Shown: positions 38,230 through 47,591, numbered from the stretch's first letter. The stretch is DNA of 64,000 nt from Legionella santicrucis (GCF_001468135.1 NZ_LNYU01000091.1:683538-747537); one strand, 5' to 3'. The notes: generated by a model not told the origin, from the sequence alone. Numbers and translations are program-made.

Positions 38230-38898
38230 ATGCGATCAGAAGAAATATCAAAGCAGTCAATTTTCTCAGATGAAGAGCTACATGCCCAAGCTAATCAGTA
38301 TATATATGAATTTAAACAACTTATACTCCAGAATCTTCCTTCTGTAATATCACAAATTATTGAACGGGAAGTTTGGAAAAAGAGAAATAATCCCTATAAA
38401 AATTTTGGGGAATATGCTCTTGATAAATCATCAGACGGCTTGGGTATTACTAACAATGAAATGTTGTGGTTATTGCGGTCTGCTATGGATATAAATACCC
38501 AGCATATAGCTCATTGGGGAGATGTTCTTAGCATGGTGGATAACTGTGCCAGAGTATATGCAAAGGAAAATAAAATCTCTATTAAAGATTTGAATAATGA
38601 CCTTAGAGAGCAGGATAATACGGATCCTAATTTGTATCAGGAAAACAATATTACGTATTTACCCTCTCGTTCAAGATCTGTTGATGGCCAACTTTTGAAA
38701 TTAAAAAAGAAAGATCCTCTTGCTTACGAAAATGTAATACAAGGAAAAATAAATATCAAAGATGCTTGGGTTAAAGTTCCCAGAAAACAACAACAACCTA
38801 TTGAAGCAGTTAAAAATAAATTTTTTAACTTGTCTAAATCAGAGCGTAAATCTTTTTTGGAATGGCTTGAACAAGAAAAAGATAACCTGGTTGATTAA
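38230..38898 (+). CDS. hypothetical protein, 222 aa
   Basis: Soluble and mainly helical. The C-terminal half has RSRSVDGQLLKLKKKDPLAY, then ENVIQGKINIKDAW, a layout seen in phage- or plasmid-borne DNA-associated proteins in which a helix-turn-helix-like ParB-type segment is followed by a short tail. That similarity is weak. It ends NLSKSERKSFLEWLEQEK. No clear ribosome site is seen. No function is assigned. Confidence 0.55.
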   Translation: MRSEEISKQSIFSDEELHAQANQYIYEFKQLILQNLPSVISQIIEREVWKKRNNPYKNFGEYALDKSSDGLGITNNEMLWLLRSAMDINTQHIAHWGDVLSMVDNCARVYAKENKISIKDLNNDLREQDNTDPNLYQENNITYLPSRSRSVDGQLLKLKKKDPLAYENVIQGKINIKDAWVKVPRKQQQPIEAVKNKFFNLSKSERKSFLEWLEQEKDNLVD

Positions 38899-39055
38899 GA
38901 TTGAACGAGGCATAAACACTATAATAATATCCGACCTCGCAGCTTTCTAAATTATATGTTGCTTGTTGAATACACAAGGAAGGTAGCATAGGTCAAACCA
39001 CGTTTTCTCAAAATTGACTAAAATTATAGTAGAGCAAACGAAAGAAAGGCTATCT

Positions 39056-41176
39056 ATGTTGCAACTAATTTATATTAGCTCAGCAACTAAAGTTTTTACA
39101 AATCAAGAGCTCCGAATGCTATTGCAACAATCAAAGGCCCGTAATTTAAAACAGGATATTACTGGTCTTTTAATTTATTCTGGGCATTCCTTTATGCAGT
39201 TATTAGAAGGAAATGAGATAGATGTCAGGGATGTTTATGCGTCTATACTTAATGATCCTAGAAATATGGGCAACTTTATAGTTCTTGAACAGCATATAGA
39301 TAAAAGATTGCTCTTAAATTGTCAAATGCAATTCCGTAAATTAGAACTTAATTTATTTAGTGATTTGTATGGTCTATGTTTAAATAACAAAGCCGATTTC
39401 GTTCAAAAATTGATAGATATAGCGAATGATACCCACCCCTACAGTAAAGAATTTAATCCCAATAATCTTCCTTTTTTTAAAGAAAAAGAGGTAATAGAAA
39501 CACCCTTTAAAGATGATTTTTTTAGATTTTCAACAGAAGTTGGAGCTGATGAAGTGTTTTTAATGAGGGATGATTCCAGTATTGTCTATGTCAATCACTC
39601 TGCATGTCAAAAACTTGGTTATACCAATGAGGAATTAATTGGTATGTATGTTTGGGAGTGGGACCCTCTTTTTCCAAAGGAAAGTTGGCCTGGCTTTTGG
39701 GAAGAATTCATCAAAAAAAAACGACTTCATTTTGAGACAAAACATAAAAAAAAATCTGGAGAAATATTTCCAGTTGAAATTCATGCTCATTTATATACCA
39801 ATGATGGAAATAATTACGCCTTGGCATTTGTTAATGATATCAGTCAAAGAAAACGAATCGAGACAGAGCTATTAACTCACAAAATACAATTAGAAAAAAT
39901 TATTGAATCAAGAAATGAGGAATTAAAAAAATTAATTAGTAAATTCTCTTTGCATAAAAGAATATTGGATACCCATTGCAGTGTGGCCATAACAAATGCC
40001 GATGGCACTATAACATATGTAAATAACAAATTTTGTGAGTTATCCGGTTATTCGAAAGATGAACTTCTTGGGGCCAATCATAGAATCCTTATGTCTAATT
40101 ATCACGATAGAATATTTTATAAAAATATGTATCAAACTATAACTAAGGGAAATATTTGGAAAGGTATTTTTTGTAATAAAGCAAAAGATGGCCACTTATA
40201 TTGGATTGATATCAGTATCATTCCCAAACTGGGTAAGACTGGGAGACCTTTTGAATACTATTCCGTATGCACTGATATTACTGCCAGAAAACTCGTAGAA
40301 CTAACTTTGGAAAATAAGGAAAAACAGGTCAGAACCATTTTGGAATTAGCCGGAGATGGTATACATATTCTTGATAAAAATGGCTTTGTTATAGAGTGTA
40401 GTGAATCATTTGCTAAATCTTTAGGGTATACAAAAGAGGAAGCACTAAAGCTGAACGTGCTGGACTGGGACGCAAAAATTTCTAAAGAAAAAATACTCAA
40501 TATTCTTGAGCACTTATTATATTCTGTTGAAGTATTTGAAACCAGACATAAACGGAAAAATGGTTCTGTTTTTGATGTTGAAATTAATGCAAAAGGAATT
40601 GTTCTTGATGGACAACATTATATCTATGCTTCTTCTAGAGATATCACTGAAAGATTAAAAGCCCAAAGAAGAATTGCAAAAATGGCTAATTTCGATCAGT
40701 TAACTGGATTAGCGAATAGGCATAAATTATTAGAAGCTTTCGAAAATTACATACAAATTGCCCGAAAAGATCAAAAAAAATTAATACTCATTTTAGCGGA
40801 TATGGATAGTTTCAAAAATATTAATGATACCTACGGCCATTTAGCTGGCGATGCGGCATTAAAGCATGTAGCTGAAAAATTGAAAAAGAAATGTCGACCG
40901 TATGACGTAGCTGCAAGAATTGGAGGAGATGAATTTGCGGTTCTTATATTTAACGCTGACTTATCGGTGGGCATCCGATATATAGAACAGGTATGTTCAA
41001 AAATAAAAAATACATTCTTAATTCATGATAATCCCCTTTTGTTAAGCTTAAGTATAGGTGTTGCGATATTTCCAGATCATGCCCAGTCAATAGACGAATT
41101 ATTTAGAAAAGCAGATTTAGCACTTTATCAATCAAAAAAAGATGGGAGAGTGGGATATTGTGTGTACGGAGATTAG
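39056..41176 (+). CDS. BLUF-PAS-PAS-PAS-GGDEF photoreceptor diguanylate cyclase
   Basis: 706 residues from ATG 39056 (GAAAGG upstream; a TTG 14 codons earlier is unlikely). The BLUF domain (1-95) opens MLQLIYISS with the flavin-contacting Tyr, then Asn in KARNLKQD, ITGLLIYSG and Gln in FMQLLEG, all expected for blue-light-sensing FAD domains. Three PAS domains follow (about 150-270, 300-420, 430-540), two with (S/T)E..G-type sensor loops. The GGDEF domain (about 545-706) has RIGGDEFAVLIF and an upstream RPYD inhibitory site, so it should make cyclic-di-GMP with feedback control. No EAL or HD-GYP domain. Blue light should change cyclic-di-GMP output. Confidence 0.9.
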   Translation: MLQLIYISSATKVFTNQELRMLLQQSKARNLKQDITGLLIYSGHSFMQLLEGNEIDVRDVYASILNDPRNMGNFIVLEQHIDKRLLLNCQMQFRKLELNLFSDLYGLCLNNKADFVQKLIDIANDTHPYSKEFNPNNLPFFKEKEVIETPFKDDFFRFSTEVGADEVFLMRDDSSIVYVNHSACQKLGYTNEELIGMYVWEWDPLFPKESWPGFWEEFIKKKRLHFETKHKKKSGEIFPVEIHAHLYTNDGNNYALAFVNDISQRKRIETELLTHKIQLEKIIESRNEELKKLISKFSLHKRILDTHCSVAITNADGTITYVNNKFCELSGYSKDELLGANHRILMSNYHDRIFYKNMYQTITKGNIWKGIFCNKAKDGHLYWIDISIIPKLGKTGRPFEYYSVCTDITARKLVELTLENKEKQVRTILELAGDGIHILDKNGFVIECSESFAKSLGYTKEEALKLNVLDWDAKISKEKILNILEHLLYSVEVFETRHKRKNGSVFDVEINAKGIVLDGQHYIYASSRDITERLKAQRRIAKMANFDQLTGLANRHKLLEAFENYIQIARKDQKKLILILADMDSFKNINDTYGHLAGDAALKHVAEKLKKKCRPYDVAARIGGDEFAVLIFNADLSVGIRYIEQVCSKIKNTFLIHDNPLLLSLSIGVAIFPDHAQSIDELFRKADLALYQSKKDGRVGYCVYGD

Positions 41177-41251
41177 GTCTCTAACCGAATAATTGGTTTT
41201 ATTAAGAGAATGTCCAGAAAATCTGCCAATGATTAACTCATCATTAAATTG

Positions 41252-41285
41252 TGCAAAAAAGCATGGACTGGGCTATTAAGCCCAG
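41252..41285 (-). terminator. rho-independent terminator of the old-yellow-enzyme operon
   Basis: On the minus strand CTGGGCT-TAAT-AGCCCAG is followed seven bases later by TTTTTT, a classic stem and U tract just past the stop at 41301. Confidence 0.75.
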
Positions 41286-41300
41286 CATTTACAATAACTT

Positions 41301-42353
41301 TTAATATAATGACTGTAACATGCCTCCTTCATAAGGACGAATCATTTCATTATTATGTAATTGATGGATTAAGTTTGGATTTGCAATAAAAGGTCTGCCA
41401 ATTCCAAGTAAATCAAAATCATTGTTTTCAATTTTATCTTGCCCTTCTTTGAAATCATAACTCCCACAAGCAATTAGCGTCCCTTTGTAATGCGAACGTA
41501 TAAAACGTGTCATGGTTTGATTATTCAACTCTGCGAAGATCGTTTTATCATTAAAATTACCAGTATGGACATAAGCAATTGGAACAGAATTGAGTTGTTC
41601 TAATAAATATTTGAATACAAAAGCATCACGGTTATCACCAATAACTTCATTAAGATAAGCTCCTGGCGAAAGCCGAATTCCTACTCGTTCATAACCAATA
41701 GCCTCACCGCAGGCTTTAACCACTTCTAAGGCAAAACGCGCCATATTTTCAGGAGTTTCCCCGTAGACATCTTCGCGATGATTTGTATGGTAATGTAAAA
41801 ACTGATCGATGAGATAACCATTGGCTCCGTGAATCTCAACGCCATCAAAACCCGCCTCGATTGCATTTTTGGCAGCAATTGCATAACTATTAATAATATC
41901 TTTTATTTCATTTAATGTGGCTGCACGCGAAATGCCATAGTTTAAGCCCTCAGCTCGTGCCACTTTGCCTGTCATTGTCGTTTCTGAAGCAGAAATAGGT
42001 AATTGACCGTTTAAAAAATGAGGGTGCGACACTCTACCCAGATGCCAAATTTGTGAAAAAATATGGCCTGAGTTTGCATGGACTGAATCCGTTATTTGAC
42101 GCCAACCTTCAATCTGTTCACGGGTGAAAATACCTGGAACATTACTATATCCCTTTGCATCAGCACGAATAATAGTTCCTTCGGTAATAATTAATCCTGC
42201 ATCGGCCCTTCGAGTATAATAATCCTTCATGGATGCTGTCGGGCTAAGATCATCATTAGCCATATTACGCGTCATTGGAGCCATTACAATGCGATTTTTT
42301 AACTGGAGGTCTTTATTCAATTGGAATGGTGATAAAAGTAAGTCAAGATTCAT
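41301..42353 (-). CDS. nemA: old yellow enzyme / alkene reductase (NemA type)
   Basis: 350 residues from ATG 42353, picked because AAAGGAG precedes it; the longer TTG/ATG choice 11 codons upstream has no site. It is an FMN TIM barrel with IVMAPMTRNMAN, the substrate-binding His pair in HGANGYLIDQFLH, and NHREDVYG. It reduces activated double bonds of unsaturated aldehydes, ketones and nitro compounds with NAD(P)H, and usually serves detoxification. An ArsR-family regulator gene lies just upstream on the same strand and a matching operator palindrome sits between them, so expression probably responds to reactive electrophiles. Confidence 0.88.
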   Translation of the reverse strand: MNLDLLLSPFQLNKDLQLKNRIVMAPMTRNMANDDLSPTASMKDYYTRRADAGLIITEGTIIRADAKGYSNVPGIFTREQIEGWRQITDSVHANSGHIFSQIWHLGRVSHPHFLNGQLPISASETTMTGKVARAEGLNYGISRAATLNEIKDIINSYAIAAKNAIEAGFDGVEIHGANGYLIDQFLHYHTNHREDVYGETPENMARFALEVVKACGEAIGYERVGIRLSPGAYLNEVIGDNRDAFVFKYLLEQLNSVPIAYVHTGNFNDKTIFAELNNQTMTRFIRSHYKGTLIACGSYDFKEGQDKIENNDFDLLGIGRPFIANPNLIHQLHNNEMIRPYEGGMLQSLY

Positions 42354-42379
42354 AATTACTCCTTTAAGTAAATCTATAT

Positions 42380-42395
42380 ATCGCAAATTTTCGAT
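42380..42395 (-). promoter_or_regulatory. ArsR-type operator, second copy
   Basis: ATCGCAAATTTTCGAT has the form ATCG-x-AAATTT-x-CGAT, symmetrical except for the two x positions. It matches the arms of the palindrome upstream of the regulator gene and lies between the regulator gene and nemA, 27 bases before the nemA start. Confidence 0.55.
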
Positions 42396-42413
42396 TAATA
42401 GTTGTAAAAAATT

Positions 42414-42713
42414 TTATAATGTGTTTTTAAGCTGGTCCATAAATTCACTAATAAAAGGTTTATTGAGCTTGTAGTAAGTCCATTGACCTCGGCGTTCCAT
42501 AATAATCAGTCCAGCCTGTTGGAGTTGCAAAAGGTATTGCGAGACTGTGGATTGTGATAAACCTATTTTTTGCTCAATTAAGCCCACGCAAACACCATCA
42601 GTACTTACATCGCAATGCGATGAAGTAAAGTGTTTGCTTGGCTCTTTTAGCCACTCAAGAATTTGTAAGCGATTTTTATTAGAAAGCGCTTTTAAAACAA
42701 TTAGTCTATTCAT
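42414..42713 (-). CDS. ArsR-family winged-helix repressor
   Basis: 99 residues from ATG 42713. A longer ORF continues upstream, but the core starts here. A winged-helix fold with the recognition helix in LSQSTVSQYLLQLQQAGLI and the wing RRGQWTYYKL. Cys residues sit in SHCDVSTDGVCVGLIEQK, not the classical metal site ELCVCDL, so the regulator may sense oxidants or electrophiles through thiols (inference). It is the first gene before nemA on the minus strand, with palindromes on both sides. Confidence 0.85.
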   Translation of the reverse strand: MNRLIVLKALSNKNRLQILEWLKEPSKHFTSSHCDVSTDGVCVGLIEQKIGLSQSTVSQYLLQLQQAGLIIMERRGQWTYYKLNKPFISEFMDQLKNTL

Positions 42714-42723
42714 ATAGATCAGT

Positions 42724-42743
42724 ATATCGAGATTTCGCGATAT
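42724..42743 (-). promoter_or_regulatory. ArsR-type operator in front of the repressor gene
   Basis: ATATCGAGATTTCGCGATAT, a 20-bp near-perfect palindrome (mismatched only at the pairs 7/14 and 10/11), 11 bases before the repressor start. It shares the ATCG...CGAT arms with the site at 42380-42395, as expected for an autoregulated repressor. Confidence 0.6.
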
Positions 42744-42863
42744 GTCAAATTGTTTAACAGAAATTAAGGTAAACCACATTAACCCAGGAGCAATATGAAA
42801 CCATAGGGGTGATTGTAAACGACCCTATAGATTATCAATCTCTTCCTTTTTTAAAAGTTGAAC

Positions 42864-42924
42864 CATTTAAAAAGAGCATATTGGCCAATATTAATACATC
42901 AAAGCAACATCTATTTTTATATGG
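42864..42924. repeat. diverged intergenic repeat, copy 2
   Basis: Same orientation as 14098-14156: CATTTAAAAAGAGCATATTGG and a matching downstream stretch with CTATTTTTATATG. It lies in the gap upstream of the ArsR-gene operon. Confidence 0.3.
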
Positions 42925-42947
42925 AATTTGACAGAATATAAACAGAC

Positions 42948-43253
42948 TTATCCACAGAAAATGTGCATAACTAAAGATAAAGCATTTTATTGGCTAAAGG
43001 GAAAAACCCTTATAGGAAAAGGAATCGGCTCACGCGGTGCTTGAAGAAAGAGTGTTTGGTATAATAAATATCCACAGGAGAAAACGGTGAAAAAAGAAAG
43101 AATTGCATGGTTATTTTAAACAAATCAAAATAAAAAAAACAGTCTTGACTTCGACTATTTTTCCATTGATATCATTACGTGTTCTTTTATAGTCATCCCA
43201 CTATTTGCTGTTTAAAACAGTCTCCACTCTATTTTCTCATGCAATAATCCACA
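42948..43253. other. group of four DnaA-box-like sites in a gene-free gap
   Basis: TTATCCACA (42948-42956, exact consensus), TGTGCATAA (42962-42970, the reverse of TTATGCACA, which fits TTATNCACA), ATATCCACA (43068-43076) and TAATCCACA (43245-43253), each one mismatch. The gap also contains AT-rich runs. It could be a DnaA-titration or regulatory region, a relic of a plasmid-like origin, or chance. No replication gene flanks it. Confidence 0.35.
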
Positions 43254-43314
43254 GAGACAAACCATAATAGAATTTCTTCGGAATTTAATTTAAACTAAAA
43301 ACATTTACTTCTAA

Positions 43315-43917
43315 ATGTTAAATATGAAAAATGATTATTTAATAGTTATAGGTGCTTCTGCGGGAGGAATACAAGCAATCACTCGTTTAATTTCTTTTTT
43401 TCCAGAAGACTTCAAGGGCGTTATTCTTATTGTTTTGCATCTCTCACCTGCTTATGAGTCGCATTTACCCGAGATTTTACAACGTCATACCTCTCTTCCT
43501 GTACATAACCCTAATGAAATTGAAGAAATAGTTCCAGGACATATTTACATTGCACCACCTAATATTCATATGTCTTTAATTGATGGAAAAGTAATACTTA
43601 GACATGGACCTAAAATAAACCATTCACGTCCCGCAATTGATGTACTTTTTTATTCAGCTGCACTTTATTATGGTCCTTTAACTATTGGCATTATTTTGTC
43701 AGGACTGCTTGATGATGGTAGTGCGGGCTTATTAGCCATTAAAAAATGCAAAGGAATAACTATTGCGCAAGACCCACAAGAGGCAGATTTTCCAGATATG
43801 CCTAAAAACGCAATTAAAGCTGGGATAGTAGATTATACGCTTACCTTGAATAAAATATATCCTTTAATTCAAAAAATTATAAATTCTCATCATTCTAATA
43901 CATTCACGTTATTTTAA
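43315..43917 (+). CDS. stand-alone CheB-type methylesterase domain
   Basis: 200 residues; a start at 43324 is equally likely, as neither has a clear ribosome site. The protein is almost entirely one CheB catalytic domain: IGASAGG (nucleophile Ser), VLHLSP with the catalytic His, IAPPNIHM, and LSGLLDDGSAG with the catalytic Asp. There is no receiver domain, unlike chemotaxis CheB, and no CheR gene nearby. CheB enzymes remove methyl groups from glutamate side chains of receptors; the substrate here is unknown. Fused CheB-CheR-PAS regulators do exist, so this may be a derived single-domain version. Confidence 0.85.
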   Translation: MLNMKNDYLIVIGASAGGIQAITRLISFFPEDFKGVILIVLHLSPAYESHLPEILQRHTSLPVHNPNEIEEIVPGHIYIAPPNIHMSLIDGKVILRHGPKINHSRPAIDVLFYSAALYYGPLTIGIILSGLLDDGSAGLLAIKKCKGITIAQDPQEADFPDMPKNAIKAGIVDYTLTLNKIYPLIQKIINSHHSNTFTLF

Positions 43918-44000
43918 AACGTGATCATCATTTTACAGCTTATCTTGGATTAGGAATGAATTTAAGATATATTGTTTAACGAATAAAAGGGAGTTTATTC

Positions 44001-44627
44001 ATGATAAAACATTGGGTTGCAGCGACATGTTTATTATCCGTATGCCAATTAGGTTTCACCAATCAATTATCTTATGCTGATGTTCAATTATGTACCAATA
44101 GCTATAATCATCTGTGGTTTGTGTTTGAAAGTACCAAATCCGGTTATCGTAATAATCCAGGTGCTCAAGCCTCAATTTTTACAACAGAATTCAGTAAGGT
44201 TTTAGCATCAGATTTTCATTTTGGCCTACTTAATCTGCCTATTCCTCCAGATTATACAACCACAATTAATTTAGATGTAAATGGTATACCAGATTTAGTG
44301 AACACTGCAGCTTTTGGAATAAATAACTGGGGTGAGTTTCATGTAGCCAATCCATTTAGTGTAGAATTAACTTCCCAGGAGCTTTTGAAAAAAGTATATA
44401 AAATGACCACAAGAGATGTAGATTATACCCGTGATGCCAGTGATGAAGGTGGTTGTACTGTTTATGTGTCTCAGAAAGATGTAGTTTGTACCGTTACCAA
44501 AGACTCGTTAAATAGCAAAAAAGCAATTCTCAATAGTATTGTTGACAATGTGGTAACAGCGTATCACATTGCAGCGCCACAATGTGCATTATGGACTACA
44601 CCCCCAATTACTTCATATGTTAATTAA
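44001..44627 (+). CDS. secreted hypothetical protein, 208 aa
   Basis: AAAGGGAG precedes the ATG. A signal peptide of about 26 residues (basic KHW, then VAATCLLSVCQLGF, cut near LSYA). The mature part is soluble with six or more Cys (ADVQLC, GGCTVYV, VVCTVTK, PQCALW) that may form disulfides, and has a beta-rich pattern. No family recognised. A stable hairpin follows at 44694. Confidence 0.7.
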   Translation: MIKHWVAATCLLSVCQLGFTNQLSYADVQLCTNSYNHLWFVFESTKSGYRNNPGAQASIFTTEFSKVLASDFHFGLLNLPIPPDYTTTINLDVNGIPDLVNTAAFGINNWGEFHVANPFSVELTSQELLKKVYKMTTRDVDYTRDASDEGGCTVYVSQKDVVCTVTKDSLNSKKAILNSIVDNVVTAYHIAAPQCALWTTPPITSYVN

Positions 44628-44693
44628 GCTGATTTATTTTTAGAAAGGTGATCCAACAACAACTTCACCATGCAATAAGAACGGTCTTATAAG

Positions 44694-44720
44694 AGCAAAC
44701 TCATATATAATGAGTTTGCT
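44694..44720. terminator. perfect 11-bp stem-loop
   Basis: AGCAAACTCAT-ATATA-ATGAGTTTGCT, about 67 bases after the stop of the 44001 gene and upstream of poxB. No strong U tract, so it may terminate weakly or mark RNA processing. Confidence 0.45.
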
Positions 44721-44968
44721 AGCAACTACAATTCAACTGAATGGATTATTGAAAAATTTTTTCTTGCACAATGCTTTTACGTCATCTATACCCTTTCTAA
44801 ATACCGAAAGATAATTAAAGGTATGATTTTACTCAAATGCTGGGAATCAAGTCCAGCTTTAAAAATTTGTCAGATTTTGAGTTGTATTTATTGAATTGTT
44901 ACACCTCTATAATAACAATAGAGTTTTATATTAGAATGATACTAAATAATCACAACGGAGTTTGTATT

Positions 44969-46696
44969 ATGGTGAATGTAGCTCAAGTATTAGTGGATAC
45001 CTTAAGTAATTCTGGAATAAAACGTATTTATGGTATCGTTGGCGACTCTTTAAATGGAATTACTAATGCCTTACAAAAACATAAAAAAAATATAGAGTGG
45101 ATACACGTGCGCCATGAAGAAGCAGCGGCATTTGCAGCTGGCGCAGAAGCACAATTAACAGGTGAATTGACCGTTTGTGCAGGTAGTTGCGGGCCGGGTA
45201 ATTTGCATTTAATCAATGGACTTTATGATTGTCACCGCAGCGGCGTACCAGTATTGGCAATTGCGGCACATATCCCTAGCCCCGAAGTCGGCGGTGATTA
45301 TTTTCAGGAAACCCATCCTAATATTTTATTTCAAGAATGTAGTTGTTTTTGCGAAGTAGTTTCAACTCCTGAGCAAATGCCACGTTTGTTACATATTGCG
45401 ATGCAGACAGCCAAAGCAAAATCAGGCGTTGCTGTATTAATTATTTCGGGTGACGTTGCTTTGCAACAAGCACGAAACAGTGCACGTAAAGAAAACTATT
45501 CATTGATACAGCCGGAGGTAGTACCTCCTATATCTGTTTTAAAAGACATTGCCACACGTTTAAATACTGCTAAAAATGTTACCGTATTTTGTGGCATTGG
45601 TGCTGCAGGTGCACACGATGAGTTGATGCAACTGTGCCATCTTTTGCAAGCACCAGTTGTTCATTCTTTACGAGGAAAACCTTTCATTGAGCATCATAAT
45701 CCATATGATGTGGGCATGACTGGGCTTATCGGATTTTCTTCAGGTTATTATGCCATGGAGGCTTGTGATACTTTATTATTGCTGGGTACCAGCTTCCCCT
45801 ATCGACAATTTTATCCGTCGAAAGCGCAAATTATTCAAATTGATTTGCACGGAAATCGATTAGGATTAAGAACGGATTTGGCTGTAGGCGCAGTTGGAGA
45901 TGTTGCTTGTACTTTAAAGGCATTAATACCACTATTAACTCCCAAAAATGACAGCGGCCATTTAGATAAAGCAAGAACACATTATCATAAAACACGAAAA
46001 AATCTCGATGCCCTGGCAACAAAAACCCCCGATCATAAGCCACTACACCCACAATTTTTAGCAAAGTGTATTGATCAGGCAGCAGACGAAGATACAGTAT
46101 TTACTGCTGATGTAGGAACACCTACTGTATGGGCTGCACGTTATTTACAGATGAATGGCAAGCGCCATTTGTTAGGCTCATTTAATCACGGTTCAATGGC
46201 AAATGCGTTGTCACAAGCGATAGGAGTACAAGCAACCTACCCTCAACGTCAAGTAATTGCTCTATGTGGTGATGGTGGATTTTCTATGCTAATGGGTGAG
46301 ATTTTAACACTGATTCAGCAGAAGTTACCTATTAAAATTGTCATTTTCAATAATGGCACTTTAGGCTTTGTGGAAATGGAAATGCACGTTGGTGGTATGT
46401 TGGATTATGGTACCTCCTTATTAAATCCTAATTTTGCAGCGATGGCTGAGGCTATAGGAATTAAAGGAATACGAGTGGAAAGCGCTTCCACTTTATCTGC
46501 TGATCTTGAAAAAGCTTTTGCGCATCAAGGACCTGTAATTGTTGATGTAGTAGTGGATCGTAATGAATTAATTATGCCTCCAACTGTAGAGCTAGAACAG
46601 GTAAAAGGTTTTAGTTTGTACATGATGAAAGCGATCATCAATGGTCAGGGTGATGCAGTACTTGATTTGATGAAAACTAATTTGTGGCGAGAATAA
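44969..46696 (+). CDS. poxB: pyruvate oxidase / ubiquinone-dependent pyruvate dehydrogenase
   Basis: 575 residues from ATG 44969 (CGGAG nine bases before); an upstream in-frame start lacks support. A thiamine-diphosphate enzyme: the N-terminal catalytic Glu is in WIHVRHEEAAAFAAGAEA, the diphosphate-binding GDGGFSMLMGEILT...NN is near 450-480, and the C-terminal region RVESASTL onward is the membrane-binding side. The length fits PoxB (572). It oxidises pyruvate to acetate and CO2, passing electrons through FAD to ubiquinone at the inner membrane. Usually made in stationary phase; no operon partner is seen here. Confidence 0.9.
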   Translation: MVNVAQVLVDTLSNSGIKRIYGIVGDSLNGITNALQKHKKNIEWIHVRHEEAAAFAAGAEAQLTGELTVCAGSCGPGNLHLINGLYDCHRSGVPVLAIAAHIPSPEVGGDYFQETHPNILFQECSCFCEVVSTPEQMPRLLHIAMQTAKAKSGVAVLIISGDVALQQARNSARKENYSLIQPEVVPPISVLKDIATRLNTAKNVTVFCGIGAAGAHDELMQLCHLLQAPVVHSLRGKPFIEHHNPYDVGMTGLIGFSSGYYAMEACDTLLLLGTSFPYRQFYPSKAQIIQIDLHGNRLGLRTDLAVGAVGDVACTLKALIPLLTPKNDSGHLDKARTHYHKTRKNLDALATKTPDHKPLHPQFLAKCIDQAADEDTVFTADVGTPTVWAARYLQMNGKRHLLGSFNHGSMANALSQAIGVQATYPQRQVIALCGDGGFSMLMGEILTLIQQKLPIKIVIFNNGTLGFVEMEMHVGGMLDYGTSLLNPNFAAMAEAIGIKGIRVESASTLSADLEKAFAHQGPVIVDVVVDRNELIMPPTVELEQVKGFSLYMMKAIINGQGDAVLDLMKTNLWRE

Positions 46697-46779
46697 TAAC
46701 CTTATTGCGGCGAACTCCAACTAAAAGTGCAACATATGAACAATTATACTCATTTAACTAAATGATCGACAACGTTTAT

Positions 46780-46808
46780 CCAATCCCAGTTGCAAACAAC
46801 TGGATTGG
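46780..46808 (+). terminator. stem-loop downstream of poxB
   Basis: CCAATCC-C-AGTTG-CAAA-CAACT-GGATTGG: twelve base pairs with one bulged C, followed by ATCTTTAACTT. Located 84 bases after the poxB stop. The remaining 300 bases up to the next gene hold nothing I can name. Confidence 0.55.
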
Positions 46809-47111
46809 ATCTTTAACTTGTATGCAAGAACTTAATCTCAAGGACACCTACCTACCCCTTATTTAAGGCACTAATTACTCATGTAGGATTGGACTGAAAA
46901 GCCAGCAACCAAGATGAGTATACTATGCGCTTTACTCGGTTTGGCGACTATTTGAGTATTCCTTTTTTTTCTATGAAATCAAATAAATATTTGGGGTAAA
47001 GTACTATTTTTAGCGAATAACTTGCTGAGCTTTTCAGCCCAGCCACACTACTACATAAACAATAGACATTCATCAATTCTCAGTTCACTAAAATTGATAA
47101 CAAAATTACAT

Positions 47112-47591
47112 TCAAAATCCTGAAAATCCTTTGATTAAAGAGGTTTGTAGCGGTGTATTTGGATAACCATTCTGTTCTGAAACATCGAGTTGTGAAAAAA
47201 TACTTAGTTTGGACAATAATCCATGAGGGCTGTTCTCTGATGGAGCGATAATAGAATAGTGTTTGAAAAAATTACTTTCAGCATTTAGACGTTGACATAA
47301 TCTATCGTCCTTTCTTATCGCGTTTTTAAGACAAGTAAATAAGTGTATAAATTGATCATAATCCGCGTTAGTCATATTAGGACCATTAAATGTTAATTTG
47401 CAATGTGTGGCAACACCATTTATGCGGCTACAATTTACACCGCCAACATAGCCTAATATTTCGGCAGCAAAATTAATATTAGCTTCTAAAAAAGACATTT
47501 CCCATGAATTAGGTGGACTCATTGTTGACATCTTTCCTATTTTCGCATTCTCTAAGGTATTGATTGCCAAATCACAAATGTAACTACTCAT
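47112..47591 (-). CDS. hypothetical protein, 159 aa
   Basis: Start placed at ATG 47591, which has TTGGAGAAG upstream; the frame is open for 24 more codons. Soluble, alpha-rich (SFLEANINFAAEILGYVGG), with several Cys and a C-terminus rich in Ser and Asn. No known family. Convergent with nothing; divergent from the Fic-ankyrin gene. Confidence 0.6.
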   Translation of the reverse strand: MSSYICDLAINTLENAKIGKMSTMSPPNSWEMSFLEANINFAAEILGYVGGVNCSRINGVATHCKLTFNGPNMTNADYDQFIHLFTCLKNAIRKDDRLCQRLNAESNFFKHYSIIAPSENSPHGLLSKLSIFSQLDVSEQNGYPNTPLQTSLIKGFSGF

